Assembly: GCA_023262855.1 (NCBI GenBank)
Contig: JALQYQ010000053.1
Coordinates: 1-64,000, forward strand
Length of the DNA: 64,000 nt
From: Crocinitomicaceae bacterium
GTDB lineage: Bacteria > Bacteroidota > Bacteroidia > Flavobacteriales_D > Crocinitomicaceae
Direction: 5' to 3'
In this document: positions 1-8,571 of the stretch, piece by piece
Layout of the letters: every line of letters starts with the position of its first letter
Numbering within the stretch: position 1 is the first letter of the stretch
The notes under the pieces: generated by a model
Told to the model about the DNA's origin: nothing
The model's input: only the letters and a program-made list of their open reading frames with translations
Database searches by the model: none
Translations under genes and position numbers: made by a program

Positions 1-29
1 CTAATATAGTAAAACATAGTTTGCGTTAA
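1..29 (+). CDS. 3' end of a T9SS-sorted surface protein (cut by window edge)
   Basis: Only the last nine codons and the stop (TAA 27-29) are inside the window. They read SNIVKHSLR, the same residues and the same bases as the end of the protein that stops at 4959. This is the extreme end of a type A T9SS sorting domain, so a paralogous secreted protein lies immediately to the left. The frame is set by the identical sequence at 4931-4959. Nothing can be said about the rest of the protein. Confidence 0.75.
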
Positions 30-42
30 AATTATGGTCTGA
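15..42 (+). repeat. E3 element, copy 1 (stop-codon hairpin plus GGTCTGA)
   Basis: CATAGTTT (15-22) pairs with AAATTATG (29-36) around the loop GCGTTA, with one G-U wobble; GGTCTGA follows at 36-42. The stop codon TAA lies across the loop and the right arm. The same unit occurs at 4945, 8557, 11456 and 11889. Confidence 0.75.
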
Positions 43-50
43 ATGAGATT

Positions 51-74
51 GGGAGATGCAAACGAGTGTCTCCC
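51..74 (+). other. hairpin with loop containing TGCAAACGAG
   Basis: GGGAGA (51-56) pairs with TCTCCC (69-74) around a 12-nt loop that contains TGCAAACGAG. There is no T-run, so it is not an obvious terminator. The loop is shared with 8587-8620, where the stem sequence is different. Confidence 0.55.
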
Positions 75-127
75 ATCTTAATCCAAATTAGCAAACTAGT
101 TTACTAAGAAAGAAACTGAAAAATGAT

Positions 128-162
128 AAATCCCCTTTGTGAAAGCAAAGGGGATTTTTGTT
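128..162 (+). terminator. Rho-independent terminator
   Basis: The stem AAATCCCCTTTG / CAAAGGGGATTT has a 6-nt loop and a T-rich tail. It ends the transcript of the T9SS gene that enters from the left. Confidence 0.8.
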
Positions 163-429
163 TTTATACTAATTTTAAACTGATTTTGTATACTTTGTAC
201 AGATATGGTTAAGGGCACATCATTTAATTGAATTTGTTAATTTGATGACATCTTGATATACCCAGCCTGTAAAATTCAGATTCACTGCAAAGTAAATATT
301 AATTGGTCTTTGCTTTGGATTTATTAAGATTCACTTTTGTCATTATGGCTATCTTGTTGCGTTTCAAATGTATATGACTTTTCTTTTTCTTAAATCGGAA
401 GAAATTTCCCAAATACGGAAAAAATGCAT

Positions 430-443
430 GTTAAGAAATTAAC
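430..443. promoter_or_regulatory. inverted repeat GTTAA-GAAA-TTAAC, possible operator
   Basis: A 14-bp repeat with 5-bp arms. A second one with the same arms starts exactly 74 bp downstream, about seven helical turns away, on the same face of the DNA. A regulator binding both is inference only. Confidence 0.3.
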
Positions 444-503
444 AATTATTTAAGGCGTTACCAATATTGCTTGATTTTATTGCATTTTAAGGAATAATTA
501 CGT

Positions 504-517
504 GTTAAATATTTAAC
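504..517. promoter_or_regulatory. 14-bp perfect palindrome GTTAAATATTTAAC, possible operator
   Basis: Perfect dyad 81 bp upstream of the start codon of the large surface-protein gene. It shares its arms with the inverted repeat at 430-443. AT-rich dyads can arise by chance in this genome, so confidence is low. Confidence 0.3.
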
Positions 518-560
518 ATTTCATTTTGGCATATTTCTTAATGTTAATATTGGCTTCATC

Positions 561-592
561 TAGACCATGAAGTTAAAACGCTAAAAACTATA
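561..592 (+). repeat. E5 element, copy 1 (inverted relative of E3)
   Basis: Reads TAGACCAT, then AA, TTAAAACGC and AAAACTAT. This follows the reverse complement of E3 (TCAGACCATAATTTT, then AACGCAAACTATG) with small gaps. It ends six bases before the start codon at 598, so it lies in the 5' UTR. The match is by eye. Confidence 0.5.
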
Positions 593-597
593 TTACT

Positions 598-3500
598 ATG
601 AAGAAAATTTATGCATTTTGGGGTACGTCTTCCCCTAGAACAATAAAGACTGTTTCAAGGTTTGTAAATGGAATTATAAAGATTACTTTTTTATTCTTCT
701 TAATTAGTCTTTTTAGCATTAGGTTAAACGCTCAATGTAGTAATTGTAATTCCAATTATCCAAGCGGTACATTTTCGACAACCTCGGCTTCATGGACAAA
801 TGTTTCTTCTTATATTTATGGAGGAGAATATGCATATTACAATGTTAGTTTAGGCTCAACTTACGAGTGGTCCACATGTGGAATTGCAAGTTATGATACT
901 CAATTAACTTTAAAACAAGGTAGTAACTGTAGTGGAACAACTTTAGCATATAGTGATGATTTTTGTAACGCACAATCTCAGATTACTTGGACAGCCACAT
1001 TCACAGGTACTGTTACTGTTTTATTAAGTCAATACTACTGTTCGAATAATTCAACAAATACTTCGCTTCAATGGCGTTGCAGTAATTATGTTGTGCCTTG
1101 TGTTGCACCATCTATTCCTGGTTTTGGTACGAACGCGTGGAACGTGGCGTGCTATGAGGGGAACAATTTCAATACGTTTAAAGGCTTTTATACACAAACG
1201 AGTTTAAATTTTGATTCATCTACTAGATGGGCGACAGGAGGTACACCTTCAAGTGCCAACGCTACTGGAGGTGCTGCTTATTCAGGATGTCCTGTGAGTG
1301 CTGATAATCATTCTGTGAGCTACAAAAGACAGGGGTTCACGCCTGGTATCTACACAATTGATATTTTGAGAGATGACGATTATTTCCTTTTAATTAATGG
1401 TGTACAGGTAGTATCTGGTGGTTGTTGTGGTTGGTCCTATGGTGTTTGGAGCGGTTTGCTTGATGCTACATCAACTGTAGAAATAAGACTAAGAGAATAT
1501 AGTGGTGGATCCCAAATTGCTGCGAACTTCAACTATTGTGCTTTACCTTCGGTGCCAGGTTTTGGAAATAATACATGGAATGTTCTTGGTTACCGACATA
1601 ATGGGTATAATTTTGCTAATTTATCAGGATTAACAGCTCAAACTTTCTATGGGTATTATTCGAATTCAACCATTGATATTTCGTCTACCAACCAGTGGTG
1701 CAGCGATTGTAGTCCTTCTAATGCAACGGGTTGGTCGGGTTGTGTATTACAAGCAGATAATCATACCGTTGTTTATAAACGCCAAGGTTTTCCAAGTGCC
1801 TATTATCAGATAGATTTAAATGGCCACGATGATGGTGTGCAATGTTACGTTAATGGAGCCTTGGTTTATCAGATTGATGGTTGTTGTGCTGACAGAGGAA
1901 TTATTTGGTCTGGTATGCTGTGTTCAACAAGTACAGTTGAATTTCGTGTAATGGAAGGCGGAGGCGGCAGTAATTTATTTGTTGATTTTATTGAATCATC
2001 AGTTACAGCAAATGCCGGAGTTGATGCAACAATTTGTTCGGGACAATCAACAGTGCTTAATGGCTCATCAACGTTACCTGCGAATTACACCTACACTTTA
2101 ACAATGAATGATTCTTATGGAGATGGCTGGAATGGTGGTTATCTTTCTGCTTACATTAATAATAGTTGGTTTGCTAATTACGCTGCAAGTGGATACGGTT
2201 CAACAGCAACTATTACTGTTAATCCAGGTCAAACAATTTATTTTGTATATACGAGCGGTTCTTGGGAGAGTGAAAACACTTACTCAATTGCTCGAAATGG
2301 TTCAACAGTCTACTCTGCAGGAACTTATCCGCCAACTGGTACGGTTTATACTAACAATAGTCATCCTCAAATTGTGAACTATTCTTGGACTCCTTCTACA
2401 GCATTGAGTTCATCAACTATTGCGAATCCAACGTGTACAGCAACAACTTCAACTAATTACACATTTACAGCAAATAATAGTGGTTGTTCGGTTTCAGACC
2501 AAGTTTTGGTAACTGTTAATACAGTACCTGCTCAACCATCAACGATCGCAACACCTTCAATTATTTGTAATGGAGTTAATGGAGCATACAGTGTTACCAA
2601 TGTGCCAGGCGTTACGTATACTTGGTCTTATTCAGGAGCTGGAACAATCTCTGGAAGCGGCAATAGTATTACATTAAACGCAACAACTAGTGGGACTCTA
2701 ACAGTTACACCTTCAAATTCATGTGGTAATGGAATAGCAAGGACGCTCAGTATAACGCTGAATCCGTTGAGTGCAGGTTCACATAATTCAACAATAGTAA
2801 ATGGTTGTGTTGGTTCCAATCCGTCCAACCTAACTTTGACTGGTACTTCGGGTGGAACTGCTCCTTACTCCTACCAATGGCAAGTAAACGGAGCAAATGC
2901 TACTGCGTCTACTAATTCTCCTAATTCGACATCTTCGAGTTATGACCCTGATGCATTAACTACAGTGGGAACATTTTCGTTCAGATGTATGGTGACCGAT
3001 GCATGTGGAAACGTTGCATACACTAACCCAAAAGTATTTAATCTTGTAGCAGATCCGAATACTCCAAGTGCTACAAAAAGTCCAAACTTATCATCAGTAT
3101 GTCCAGGAACTACTTTAACGGTATCAAATCCTCAATATGGAACAGAGCAAGGAAGAAGTTGTGGTTTTGAATATAGGTTCTCTACTGACGGCGGAACAAA
3201 CTATTCCGCATGGTCTGCAACAGTTCCTTCTGTTACGGCGGTTGGTACAAACAACCGAATTCAGGTAAGGGTTATCTCGAACTGCGCTGATGGTTGCAAC
3301 GCAAGTTTAGCATCAACATATTCATGGAATGTAAATACGGAATCTACTGATCCTACATCTATTTTAGGAACAACGAGTATTTGTCAGGGTAACTCAACGA
3401 CATTGACAATTGTTGGCGGAAGTGCTGGTACAGGTGCTACACCGCAATGGTTTGAAGGAACTTGTGGAAGCACCGTAATTGGTTCAGGTAGCTCAATTAC

Positions 3501-4959
3501 CGTTTCACCAACTATAAACACGACTTACTTCGCTAGGTATAATGGAACTTGTAATACGACAGCATGTGTTAATGCAATTGTGGTAGTTAACGCTTTACCT
3601 GTAGTTAATGCTGGTCCAGATAAAACAGTTTGTATGGGTAATTCTGTAACACTTTCAGGAACTGGGGCTTCAACTTACACTTGGGATTATGGTGTAACAA
3701 ATGGAGTAGCTTTCACTCCAGCAGCTACTACGACATATACAGTTACTGGAACTTCTAATGGATGTACAAACACAGATCAGGTTGTTGTTACGTTGCCTAC
3801 TGCAGGTTCAGATTTGGCGACTGATGGAGAAAATGCAACATGTGCTGTAAGTGAGAACGGTTGGGTACATTTCTACAATTTATCATCTGGTAAATTAATC
3901 GCGTCCATTAACTCACAAGGACAAGACCTTGGAAACGTAACCATGACGTCGTATGTTGATGCTACTAATGCATTGGTTCCTGCTTGTGTAAATCCAAGTG
4001 CATTAACTTCAACAAGTGTTATGCAACGTCACTGGGTAATTACCCCAACAAATCAGCCAACTTCAGCAGTGTTGGTTCGTTTCCCTTTTAGTGACAATGA
4101 ATTTAATTCTTTGAATACTGCTGCGTTTAACAATCAAAATCCAAATGATAATGTTGGTGCTATTGGTGATGTTAAACTATCAAAATACAGCAATGGCAGT
4201 GCGGGGAATGTTAATAATATTGCAACGGATAATTGTGGTTCAGGTTCAACAACCTTACACACTCAAATGGCTGGTGGTAATGGTGTATTAAGTACCATCT
4301 ATCCACAGATCACGAGTGTAACAGGTAAATATGTTACCTATGAAATCCCAGGTTTCTCAGAATTTTGGTTACATGGTAGTGCAATGGATTCTCCACTTCC
4401 AGTAGAATTGGTAAACTTCCAAGCGAATTGTGCGGGTGAAGGAAAAGTTGATGTTACATGGGCAACGGCTTCGGAGCACAACTCAGCAAACTTCACAGTT
4501 GAAAAATCACGTGATGGAATTAACTGGACAATACTGACTTCAGTTGCTGGAGCAGGAAACTCTACTCAAATGATTAATTATTCAATTGCAGATAGCGACG
4601 CTGCTTCAGGAGTTAATTACTATCGTTTGACACAAACAGATTTCGATGGCGCTTCTGAAACGTTTAATATTGCAAGTGCAAATTGTGGCGATAACTCTCC
4701 ACTCACAACTGTAAAAGTATATCCGAATCCAAGTGCTGGTGATTTCTATATCGACTTCACTTCGGAGGAAATCACAGGAGCTTCAGTAATTACAATTACA
4801 GATGCACGTGGAACGGCAGTGTATACACAAAATGTTACAGTAACAAAAGGCAGCAATGTATTCCACATTGAAAATATGGACGCTGCTCCAGGAATGTACT
4901 ATATCCAGGTTTCTAACGGAACCGCTACCTCTAATATAGTAAAACATAGTTTGCGTTAA
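598..4959 (+). CDS. large secreted surface protein with tandem PA14-like repeats and T9SS sorting domain
   Basis: 1453 residues, probably a secreted, cell-surface-anchored adhesin or structural protein; the ligand is unknown. A long basic N-region and hydrophobic stretch ending in LNAQ (residues 1-46) form the signal peptide. Residues 47-165 are a Cys/Tyr-rich domain. Residues about 167-316 and 317-468 are two tandem copies of a PGFG-N-x-W-N-V / YKRQGF / DD-x5-NG / GCC domain that resembles PA14-type folds. Ser/Thr-rich Ig- and PKD-like modules follow. A fibronectin-like module (PLPVELVNFQA, from about 1267) precedes the type A sorting domain (VYPNPSAGDFYIDF to KHSLR, 1371-1453). This last pair of modules recurs in the 6827 and 8789 genes. 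The protein should cross the inner membrane by Sec and the outer membrane by T9SS, with loss of the C-terminal domain. An E5 element precedes the gene and an E3 element overlaps its stop. Confidence 0.85.
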   Translation: MKKIYAFWGTSSPRTIKTVSRFVNGIIKITFLFFLISLFSIRLNAQCSNCNSNYPSGTFSTTSASWTNVSSYIYGGEYAYYNVSLGSTYEWSTCGIASYDTQLTLKQGSNCSGTTLAYSDDFCNAQSQITWTATFTGTVTVLLSQYYCSNNSTNTSLQWRCSNYVVPCVAPSIPGFGTNAWNVACYEGNNFNTFKGFYTQTSLNFDSSTRWATGGTPSSANATGGAAYSGCPVSADNHSVSYKRQGFTPGIYTIDILRDDDYFLLINGVQVVSGGCCGWSYGVWSGLLDATSTVEIRLREYSGGSQIAANFNYCALPSVPGFGNNTWNVLGYRHNGYNFANLSGLTAQTFYGYYSNSTIDISSTNQWCSDCSPSNATGWSGCVLQADNHTVVYKRQGFPSAYYQIDLNGHDDGVQCYVNGALVYQIDGCCADRGIIWSGMLCSTSTVEFRVMEGGGGSNLFVDFIESSVTANAGVDATICSGQSTVLNGSSTLPANYTYTLTMNDSYGDGWNGGYLSAYINNSWFANYAASGYGSTATITVNPGQTIYFVYTSGSWESENTYSIARNGSTVYSAGTYPPTGTVYTNNSHPQIVNYSWTPSTALSSSTIANPTCTATTSTNYTFTANNSGCSVSDQVLVTVNTVPAQPSTIATPSIICNGVNGAYSVTNVPGVTYTWSYSGAGTISGSGNSITLNATTSGTLTVTPSNSCGNGIARTLSITLNPLSAGSHNSTIVNGCVGSNPSNLTLTGTSGGTAPYSYQWQVNGANATASTNSPNSTSSSYDPDALTTVGTFSFRCMVTDACGNVAYTNPKVFNLVADPNTPSATKSPNLSSVCPGTTLTVSNPQYGTEQGRSCGFEYRFSTDGGTNYSAWSATVPSVTAVGTNNRIQVRVISNCADGCNASLASTYSWNVNTESTDPTSILGTTSICQGNSTTLTIVGGSAGTGATPQWFEGTCGSTVIGSGSSITVSPTINTTYFARYNGTCNTTACVNAIVVVNALPVVNAGPDKTVCMGNSVTLSGTGASTYTWDYGVTNGVAFTPAATTTYTVTGTSNGCTNTDQVVVTLPTAGSDLATDGENATCAVSENGWVHFYNLSSGKLIASINSQGQDLGNVTMTSYVDATNALVPACVNPSALTSTSVMQRHWVITPTNQPTSAVLVRFPFSDNEFNSLNTAAFNNQNPNDNVGAIGDVKLSKYSNGSAGNVNNIATDNCGSGSTTLHTQMAGGNGVLSTIYPQITSVTGKYVTYEIPGFSEFWLHGSAMDSPLPVELVNFQANCAGEGKVDVTWATASEHNSANFTVEKSRDGINWTILTSVAGAGNSTQMINYSIADSDAASGVNYYRLTQTDFDGASETFNIASANCGDNSPLTTVKVYPNPSAGDFYIDFTSEEITGASVITITDARGTAVYTQNVTVTKGSNVFHIENMDAAPGMYYIQVSNGTATSNIVKHSLR
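1096..1998 (+). repeat. two tandem copies of a ~150-residue domain inside the 598 gene
   Basis: The copies begin near 1096 and 1540. Shared landmarks, in order, are PGFG-N-x-W-N-V, an NATG-GC segment, ADNH-V-YKRQGF, a DD motif followed by NG, GCC, and W-G-L/M-x-TSTVE. Copy identity is moderate at protein level and low at DNA level, so the duplication is old. The DD/NG pattern suggests a PA14-like carbohydrate-binding fold, which is inference. Confidence 0.6.
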
Positions 4960-4972
4960 AATTATGGTCTGA
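4945..4972 (+). repeat. E3 element, copy 2
   Basis: Same hairpin as copy 1: CATAGTTT / AAATTATG around GCGTTA, then GGTCTGA. It spans the last codons and stop of the 598 gene. The second hairpin, with the TGCAAACGAG loop, follows at 4981-5004. Confidence 0.75.
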
Positions 4973-4980
4973 ATGAGATT

Positions 4981-5004
4981 GGGAGATGCAAACGAGTGTC
5001 TCCC
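4981..5004 (+). other. hairpin with loop containing TGCAAACGAG, copy 2
   Basis: GGGAGA / TCTCCC around a 12-nt loop, identical to 51-74. It lies in the 3' UTR of the 598 gene, between E3 and the terminator. Confidence 0.55.
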
Positions 5005-5054
5005 ATCTTAATCCAAAAAAGGCAAACTTGCTAGCTAAGAAAGAAACTGTAAAA

Positions 5055-5090
5055 AGAACCCTTCCTGCAATAGGAAGGGTTCTTTTTTTT
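5055..5090 (+). terminator. Rho-independent terminator of the 598 gene
   Basis: AGAACCCTTCC pairs with GGAAGGGTTCT around a 6-nt loop, followed by eight or more T. It is strong and correctly placed about 95 bp after the stop codon. Confidence 0.9.
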
Positions 5091-5216
5091 GGGAATAATT
5101 CCCATTACGGGAAGTTTTAAATAATAAAAGTAATTGGAGCATGTTTGTAATTACTTGATTTGTAATTATTTGTATATTTTTAAATAATGTGGCACAAATT
5201 TATCAATTCAGTTAAC

Positions 5217-5240
5217 TCAGACTTTTATTTTAACTCTATA
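5217..5240 (+). repeat. E5 element, copy 2
   Basis: Reads TCAGAC, then TTTTATTTTAAC and CTATA, matching the left part of the reverse complement of E3. It ends 10 bases before the ATG at 5251. This copy keeps the TCAGAC and ATTTTAAC blocks but not the rest. Confidence 0.4.
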
Positions 5241-5250
5241 ATTGAAGATT

Positions 5251-6798
5251 ATGAATAAACAATTATTTTTTAACAAAACTATTTTATTTGCTGTAGTTTT
5301 TGGATTTATGAATACCGAAGCAAAAGCACAAAGTGTTGCCATAAATTCAACCGGAACAAACCCTGATGCTTCATCTATTCTAGATTTAAGCTCAACTACA
5401 AAAGGATTCTTAGCACCACGTTTAACATTGATTCAACGAAATGCAATTGCATCACCTGCAACAGGTCTCTTAATTTATCAGACAGACAATGTACCAGGTT
5501 TTTATTTCTTCGATGGTTTAGCATGGCTACCTCTTACATCCTCTACAGGTGGATTAGCAAATGGTACACTTGCAGGTAATACAACGTATTGGAATGGTTC
5601 GACGTGGGTGGTTAATAGTGCTAATATTTACAATAACGGAGCAAATGTTGGGGTAGGAACAAGTTCTCCAATTCAAAAATTAGATATTAATGGACGTATG
5701 CATGTAACCGAGGGCGTGATTCAGCGAGGTGGTGCAGCAATAACCAGTACAAGTGACTTAGGGTTGTATTCGCGTAACTCAGGAAATTGGATGAGACTTG
5801 TTACAAATGCAGCTCCAATCAAATTTTACTCGGATGATAACTCTGGCACAAATTGGAATATGAGCATTGAACCAAATGGAAACGTTGGAATTGGTACAAA
5901 TTTAACAGCCATGTCTCGTTTAAGTATTTTAGTGCCTGATGATAAAAACGGGAATCCAATGGACAATGGTATTCATGTTTACAACAATGGAAATGCAGGA
6001 GACAATGATGATGCTATTATTGCTGCGCGTGTTTCTGATGCCGGTTCTGGTGATCCATTCTTTTCAGTTGATGTAAATGGAATTGGTGGTTGGTCATTTG
6101 GTTTGGATAATAGTGATAATGATAAATTCAAGATTGGACGTAGTTGGAATGATCCAGGGGCGAATACAAAATTTACGATTGACCCAAATGGAATGGTTGG
6201 TATTTCCACTGCAACGCCTTCTGCTATGTTGCAAATAGATCACAATTCAGCGAGTACATATGGAACTTCTGTTTTATTGTACGAAAATCAAGCAGGAAAT
6301 AGTGATGGATCAAAAATTGGGTTCGATAAATATACACCAGACAAACGTTGGACAATCGGTATGATGAATGGGAATACAGAAACTGGATTTGGAATTAATG
6401 AAGATGGTGGAATTGGAGGTTTTGGAACCAATCGAATGTATTTCCAAGCTGGTGGTAATGTTGGAGTTGGTACAACTGCTCCATCTGCTAAGTTGGATGT
6501 TAATGGAAGTATTAAAGTGGGAGGAGGAACTGTTGTAAATAAAATTCAAACAGGACAAGCGACTCTTGGAACAGGGGCTGCAGGTGTTCAGCAATTTACC
6601 ATTACGTTTCCAACTGCTTTTGCAGCTGCGCCACGTGTAGTTGTTTCAGCGGAAAGTGCAAATACCACAACAGAAACATTTATCACAACAGTGAAATCAA
6701 TTACAGCAACTACATTTATGGTAAATGTATACCGCATCGATTCTCCTGGAGCAGCATGGACGCAGTCATTAAAATTGAACTGGTACGCCTTTCAATAA
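5251..6798 (+). CDS. secreted tail-fibre-like protein with H-type-lectin-like C-terminus
   Basis: 515 residues from the ATG at 5251. A TTG nine bases upstream is in frame, but the ATG gives a normal signal peptide, MNKQLFFNKTILFAVVFGF up to AKAQS. The start of the mature part (SVAINSTGTNPDASSILDL, then TTKGFLAPRLT) and the repeated NVGVGTSSPIQKLDINGR and NVGIGT-type segments are typical of a family of Bacteroidota surface proteins related to phage tail fibres. The last 75 residues (FTITFPTAFAAAPRVVVS and so on) look like an H-type lectin or collar domain. No T9SS sorting domain is visible, so its export route is uncertain. The 6827 gene follows after 28 bp, so the two are probably co-transcribed. 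Binding partner unknown. Confidence 0.75.
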   Translation: MNKQLFFNKTILFAVVFGFMNTEAKAQSVAINSTGTNPDASSILDLSSTTKGFLAPRLTLIQRNAIASPATGLLIYQTDNVPGFYFFDGLAWLPLTSSTGGLANGTLAGNTTYWNGSTWVVNSANIYNNGANVGVGTSSPIQKLDINGRMHVTEGVIQRGGAAITSTSDLGLYSRNSGNWMRLVTNAAPIKFYSDDNSGTNWNMSIEPNGNVGIGTNLTAMSRLSILVPDDKNGNPMDNGIHVYNNGNAGDNDDAIIAARVSDAGSGDPFFSVDVNGIGGWSFGLDNSDNDKFKIGRSWNDPGANTKFTIDPNGMVGISTATPSAMLQIDHNSASTYGTSVLLYENQAGNSDGSKIGFDKYTPDKRWTIGMMNGNTETGFGINEDGGIGGFGTNRMYFQAGGNVGVGTTAPSAKLDVNGSIKVGGGTVVNKIQTGQATLGTGAAGVQQFTITFPTAFAAAPRVVVSAESANTTTETFITTVKSITATTFMVNVYRIDSPGAAWTQSLKLNWYAFQ

Positions 6799-6826
6799 TA
6801 GAACATTTTGTTTTAAATAGTTTCTT

Positions 6827-8329
6827 ATGAAGAATAAAATGGAAAGTAGAATGAAGCTGCTTTTACTAATATCCTTTTTGGGATACGGTAGAGTTGGAGC
6901 TTTATTTTCTCAAGTCACTGTGTCAACTGGTACTTCAATTGTTGCGAATAACAATGCAATTATTGTGCTTCAGGATATTTCATACAACAACGAATCATCA
7001 AATACTCACTTTGTAGATCCACTAAATAATTGCGGTGTAAAATTGACGGGTACAAATCCTGTCTCATTTAATAGTTCAGCTGCTTACACGACTGAGTTTT
7101 CAAATTTATTGATTGACAAAGTTAATTCAGCAGTTACACTTAATAATCCAGTGAATGTGAGAACCGTATTAACAATGTTAAATGGTGATATTTACACAAC
7201 TGCAAATAATATTCTATCACTAGGAGTGAATAATCCAGCAGCGATTAATTATTTCTCAGGAACGGTAATTGGTCCAATGAAGAGGTGGTTCAATGCGACA
7301 ACAAATTCAGGCCAAAGTTCTAGTTTATTTCCTGTTGGAAATGTGGATGGAGGTGTAAAAAATAGAAAGGCATTAGTAGAATTTACAAATTCACCAACTC
7401 AATCTGGCTATGTTAGTGTTGAATTTATTGGACAAAATCCTACATTGACAAGTGCTGGTACGAACGGAATTACCTTAGTTGACCAATATAATTGGCAATT
7501 AGACAATGTCGTAACAGAAGGTTTTTGGGATGTAAAACAACTAAGTTCAGTAGGAGGAACCTATTGTTTGACTACAAGAGCCAATCAATTCACTACGTTT
7601 GATTACACTGCTAGTAGAATTATTAAATCAGCAAGCCCTTACGCAGTCTGGAGTTTAGAAGGAGTTCATGGAACAACTACCGGAAATCAGCTCGATTACA
7701 TTATTAACCGAACTGGATTAACAGGAACAGCCTATTACACTATCGCTTATCCAACTGCAATTCCATTGCCCATAGAATTAATTAGTTTTCAAGCGAATTG
7801 TAATGATGATAATTCAGTTTTAATTTCTTGGTCAACTGCTTCAGAGTTTAATTGTGCAAGTTACCTTCTAGAAAAATCCAGAGATGGGGTGAATTGGAAT
7901 GTTCTAACTACGATAGCAGGATCTGGAAATTCAACAAGTCTTTTGAATTACTCCTTTGTTGATAATCAGGCTGAATCGGGCACAAACTATTATCGATTAA
8001 CGCAGTTTGACACGGATGGAGTTTCTCATACCTTTAATGTTGATAGTTCTAATTGTAATGAATCGAATATTGGAAATCCAATTGTGATTTATCCAAATCC
8101 ATCATCTGATGAGTTTTATATAGATTTTTATACAACTTCGCTAAACAAAGAGTCGTACGTCTCGATTGTTGATTCCAAAGGTGCACAAGTGATTTATAAA
8201 AAAGTGGCAATTGAAAAAGGAAGCAACGTGCTTCATCTTGAAAATTTAAATTTAGCAAGTGGGATTTATTTTGTTCAAGTGACAGATGGAGATAATTCAA
8301 CTGAAATTGTAAAATATTGTAATCATTAA
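6827..8329 (+). CDS. secreted protein with T9SS type A sorting domain
   Basis: 500 residues. The signal peptide is MKLLLLISFLGYGRVGALFSQ preceded by a short basic stretch; in-frame ATGs at 6839 and 6851 are alternative starts, and 6851 would give a more ordinary signal peptide. The N-terminal half is Asn/Thr-rich beta structure without a recognised domain. A fibronectin-like module starts near residue 314 (LPIELISFQANC) and a sorting domain at 418-500 (VIYPNPSSDEFYIDF). The protein ends in KYCNH rather than the KHSLR or KHSFR of its neighbours, and its stop does not carry an E3 hairpin. Probably an operon with the tail-fibre-like gene upstream. Surface location is well supported; function is not. 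Confidence 0.8.
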   Translation: MKNKMESRMKLLLLISFLGYGRVGALFSQVTVSTGTSIVANNNAIIVLQDISYNNESSNTHFVDPLNNCGVKLTGTNPVSFNSSAAYTTEFSNLLIDKVNSAVTLNNPVNVRTVLTMLNGDIYTTANNILSLGVNNPAAINYFSGTVIGPMKRWFNATTNSGQSSSLFPVGNVDGGVKNRKALVEFTNSPTQSGYVSVEFIGQNPTLTSAGTNGITLVDQYNWQLDNVVTEGFWDVKQLSSVGGTYCLTTRANQFTTFDYTASRIIKSASPYAVWSLEGVHGTTTGNQLDYIINRTGLTGTAYYTIAYPTAIPLPIELISFQANCNDDNSVLISWSTASEFNCASYLLEKSRDGVNWNVLTTIAGSGNSTSLLNYSFVDNQAESGTNYYRLTQFDTDGVSHTFNVDSSNCNESNIGNPIVIYPNPSSDEFYIDFYTTSLNKESYVSIVDSKGAQVIYKKVAIEKGSNVLHLENLNLASGIYFVQVTDGDNSTEIVKYCNH

Positions 8330-8381
8330 CTAAGCTAATCAAGAATACTTTTGTTAAACCGTTTGTTATGGTGACAAAAAA

Positions 8382-8417
8382 AAAGGGTCTCAATTATTTG
8401 AGGCCCTTTAGATTTTA
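8382..8417 (+). terminator. Rho-independent terminator of the 5251-6827 operon
   Basis: A twelve-pair stem with one U-G pair (AAAGGGTCTCAA / TTGAGGCCCTTT) closes a TTAT loop. A run of A on the left also allows function on the opposite strand; the T-tail on the right is short and interrupted. Confidence 0.7.
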
Positions 8418-8539
8418 TGTAAAACGATCTGAAATGTTTGTCTTAATAACGAAACAAAAATACAAAAGGTTGCGTATTATGTAAAAAAAAATTATATTTA
8501 ATCACCGAAAATATGGCTACATGAGTCCTTTGGGACACT

Positions 8540-8571
8540 ACCTCATATAGTAAATACATAGTTTACGTTAA
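8540..8571 (+). pseudogene. remnant of a T9SS gene 3' end
   Basis: ACCTCATATAGTAAA, then TACATAGTTTACGTTAA, matches the end of the 598 gene (ACCTC-TA-ATATAGTAAA, then ACATAGTTTGCGTTAA) except for a 2-base deletion, a 1-base insertion and one substitution. The frame is therefore broken and no reading frame leads into it. It appears to be the stump of a lost surface gene, or a stranded 3' element. The E3 hairpin inside it is intact. Confidence 0.55.

Larger units (their letters stand above)
1..97 (+). repeat. 97-bp perfect direct repeat, copy 1
   Basis: Identical base for base to 4931-5027. It covers the last codons of a T9SS gene, the stop, the E3 hairpin and a second hairpin. It begins at the window edge, so the identity may extend further left. 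Beyond position 97 the two copies diverge apart from a short shared A-rich string. Confidence 0.9.
163..597. other. non-coding stretch upstream of the 598 gene
   Basis: No convincing gene is present. The stretch holds two GTTAA-N4-TTAAC inverted repeats (430 and 504), the string TTTTGGCAT at 524-532, which recurs 39 nt ahead of the equivalent element at 8754, and an E5 element at 561-592. A promoter for the 598 gene must lie here. I could not assign it to a clean TAnnTTTG box; TAATATTG near 546 is one mismatch away. Confidence 0.5.
4931..5027 (+). repeat. 97-bp perfect direct repeat, copy 2
   Basis: Identical to 1-97. The two copies are 4.93 kb apart and bracket the whole 598 gene. Recombination between them would delete or duplicate that gene cleanly and leave one intact gene end. 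Confidence 0.9.

Noticed and set aside
524-541. Sigma-54 promoter from TTTTGGCAT
   Set aside because: No GC doublet at the -12 distance in either copy.
2108-2377. 89-codon frame inside the 598 gene, and many similar frames elsewhere
   Set aside because: Shadow of the strong coding frame; low-complexity Leu/Gln/Thr composition, no start signals.
561-5027. E3 as an integron attC site and the surface genes as integron cassettes
   Set aside because: E3 lacks the R'' and R' boxes in the correct layout, the genes are large and each has its own promoter region and terminator, and no tyrosine integrase is in the window. Kept only as 'cassette-like'.
8049-8393. 114-codon minus-strand frame across the end of the 6827 gene
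   Set aside because: It runs through the sorting domain of a confident gene and over its terminator; composition is that of an antisense shadow.
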